DNA of 64,000 nt from Paraphysomonas bandaiensis (Eukaryota > Chrysophyceae): contig CBFFRP010000475.1 of assembly GCA_965644295.1 (NCBI GenBank), forward strand, positions 78,339 to 142,338, read 5' to 3'. Every line of letters starts with the position of its first letter. The stretch's first letter is position 1. The notes beneath the pieces are model-generated. The model saw nothing but the letters and a program-made list of their open reading frames with translations, did not search any database and was not told where the DNA came from. Shown one piece after another: positions 63,432 through 64,000 of this stretch. A program made the position numbers and the translations under genes.

Positions 63432-64000
63432 AGGGAAGGGACAAGGACAAGCCTTTTTCTACCCCAACCCCTCAAGGGGCCTCTTCTCTTCGAGTGTTTC
63501 CAATTACAACCTTCGGTTGTAATTCCTTCTCTTTGTAAGTTTAACTTATAACTTATTATTAATAAGTTATAATTACTTTATATATTATTTATATTCTTAA
63601 ATAAAATTAATTACTTTATATATTATTTATATTGTTATAATAAAAAGTAATATAGATAGTAAAGTAGATTTAATAAGTAGATTTAATAGTAGATATAGGG
63701 GGAGGGAAAAATTAAAATGAAAAATAATTTAAATTTGTAAAGGTTGTAAAACCCCGGGATTCTACCATTAAAACTACTTATTAAATCTACTTTGTTATCT
63801 ATATGACTTTTTTATAATAATGTATAATGGCAAAGCTTTAAGCTCTGGAATGTAGTTGTAGTGATATAATGGCGAATATGCTTTAAGCAAAAACGTCCCA
63901 ATTTTTATATAAAAACCTTGATTTATATAAAAACCCTTAATTTTAATAATAAAACTCCACAATTTTATAAAAATATATAAAGCATTTTTTAATATATAAA
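63432..64000. other. Very AT-rich sequence with hairpins and an inverted repeat
   Basis: After the rRNA fragment come a short GC-bearing part with small hairpins (AATTACAACC/GGTTGTAATT around a TTC loop near 63508-63530; CCCCTCAAGGGG near 63466) and then AT-rich DNA. At 63651-63680 and 63774-63803 there is a 30-bp inverted repeat with 28 matches (core AAAGTAGATTTAATAAGTAG). This texture resembles organellar DNA, but no organellar gene is recognised. Confidence 0.5.

Overview
This window is nuclear DNA of a protist. Genes carry short GT-AG introns (about 42 to 106 nt), and there are transposable elements and a stray piece of eukaryotic 18S rRNA. The giant secreted or membrane proteins with Pro-Thr/Pro-Ser four-residue linkers (PTxx, PSGx) and REJ-type ectodomains resemble proteins I associate with stramenopiles such as ochrophyte algae. 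That placement is an inference; nothing here is a decisive marker.

Most of the window (1-56770) is one gene family. Three giant paralogs share an almost identical tail: a conserved ectodomain, a REJ domain, an EGF-like Cys-rich module, a membrane-proximal Cys-rich segment and about six or more membrane helices, encoded by a long exon, a 52-55 nt intron and a last exon. The first two (minus strand, 1-10469 and 13575-25971) lie head to tail; the third (plus, 38038-56770) is inverted. The heads differ. Gene 1 goes from a signal peptide straight into a PT-rich stalk, gene 2 has a Kelch propeller and a PSGQPTGE-type stalk, and gene 3 has NHL-like propeller repeats and a very long SSSTPSIVHGS stalk. 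Genes 1 and 3 share a proximal promoter and signal-peptide cassette; gene 2 has its own multi-exon 5' end.

Between the divergent genes 2 and 3 lies a 12-kb region of mobile DNA. It includes two retroelement-like insertions with 12-13 bp target duplications (28039-28451 and 28789-29759) and a small two-exon coiled-coil gene (30483-30854). It also holds an apparently complete 6.3-kb DNA transposon (31378-37702) with terminal inverted repeats, a 4-bp target duplication and a multi-exon transposase-like gene (HTH, PHD finger, DDE-like core). Related retroelement tails occur at 12121-12993 and at 57117-58528, the latter flanked by a 15-bp duplication.

To the right are two ordinary genes. One is a Popeye-like membrane protein with a cyclic-nucleotide-binding-like region (58746-60006, minus). 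The other is a two-RRM RNA-binding protein in five exons (60755-62989, plus). The last kilobase holds an 18S rRNA fragment (63319-63431) and very AT-rich DNA with hairpins and an inverted repeat.

The most notable system is the paralog cluster. Its heads and stalks look exchangeable while its tail seems kept uniform, which suggests a surface-recognition or sensor family diversifying at its outer end.
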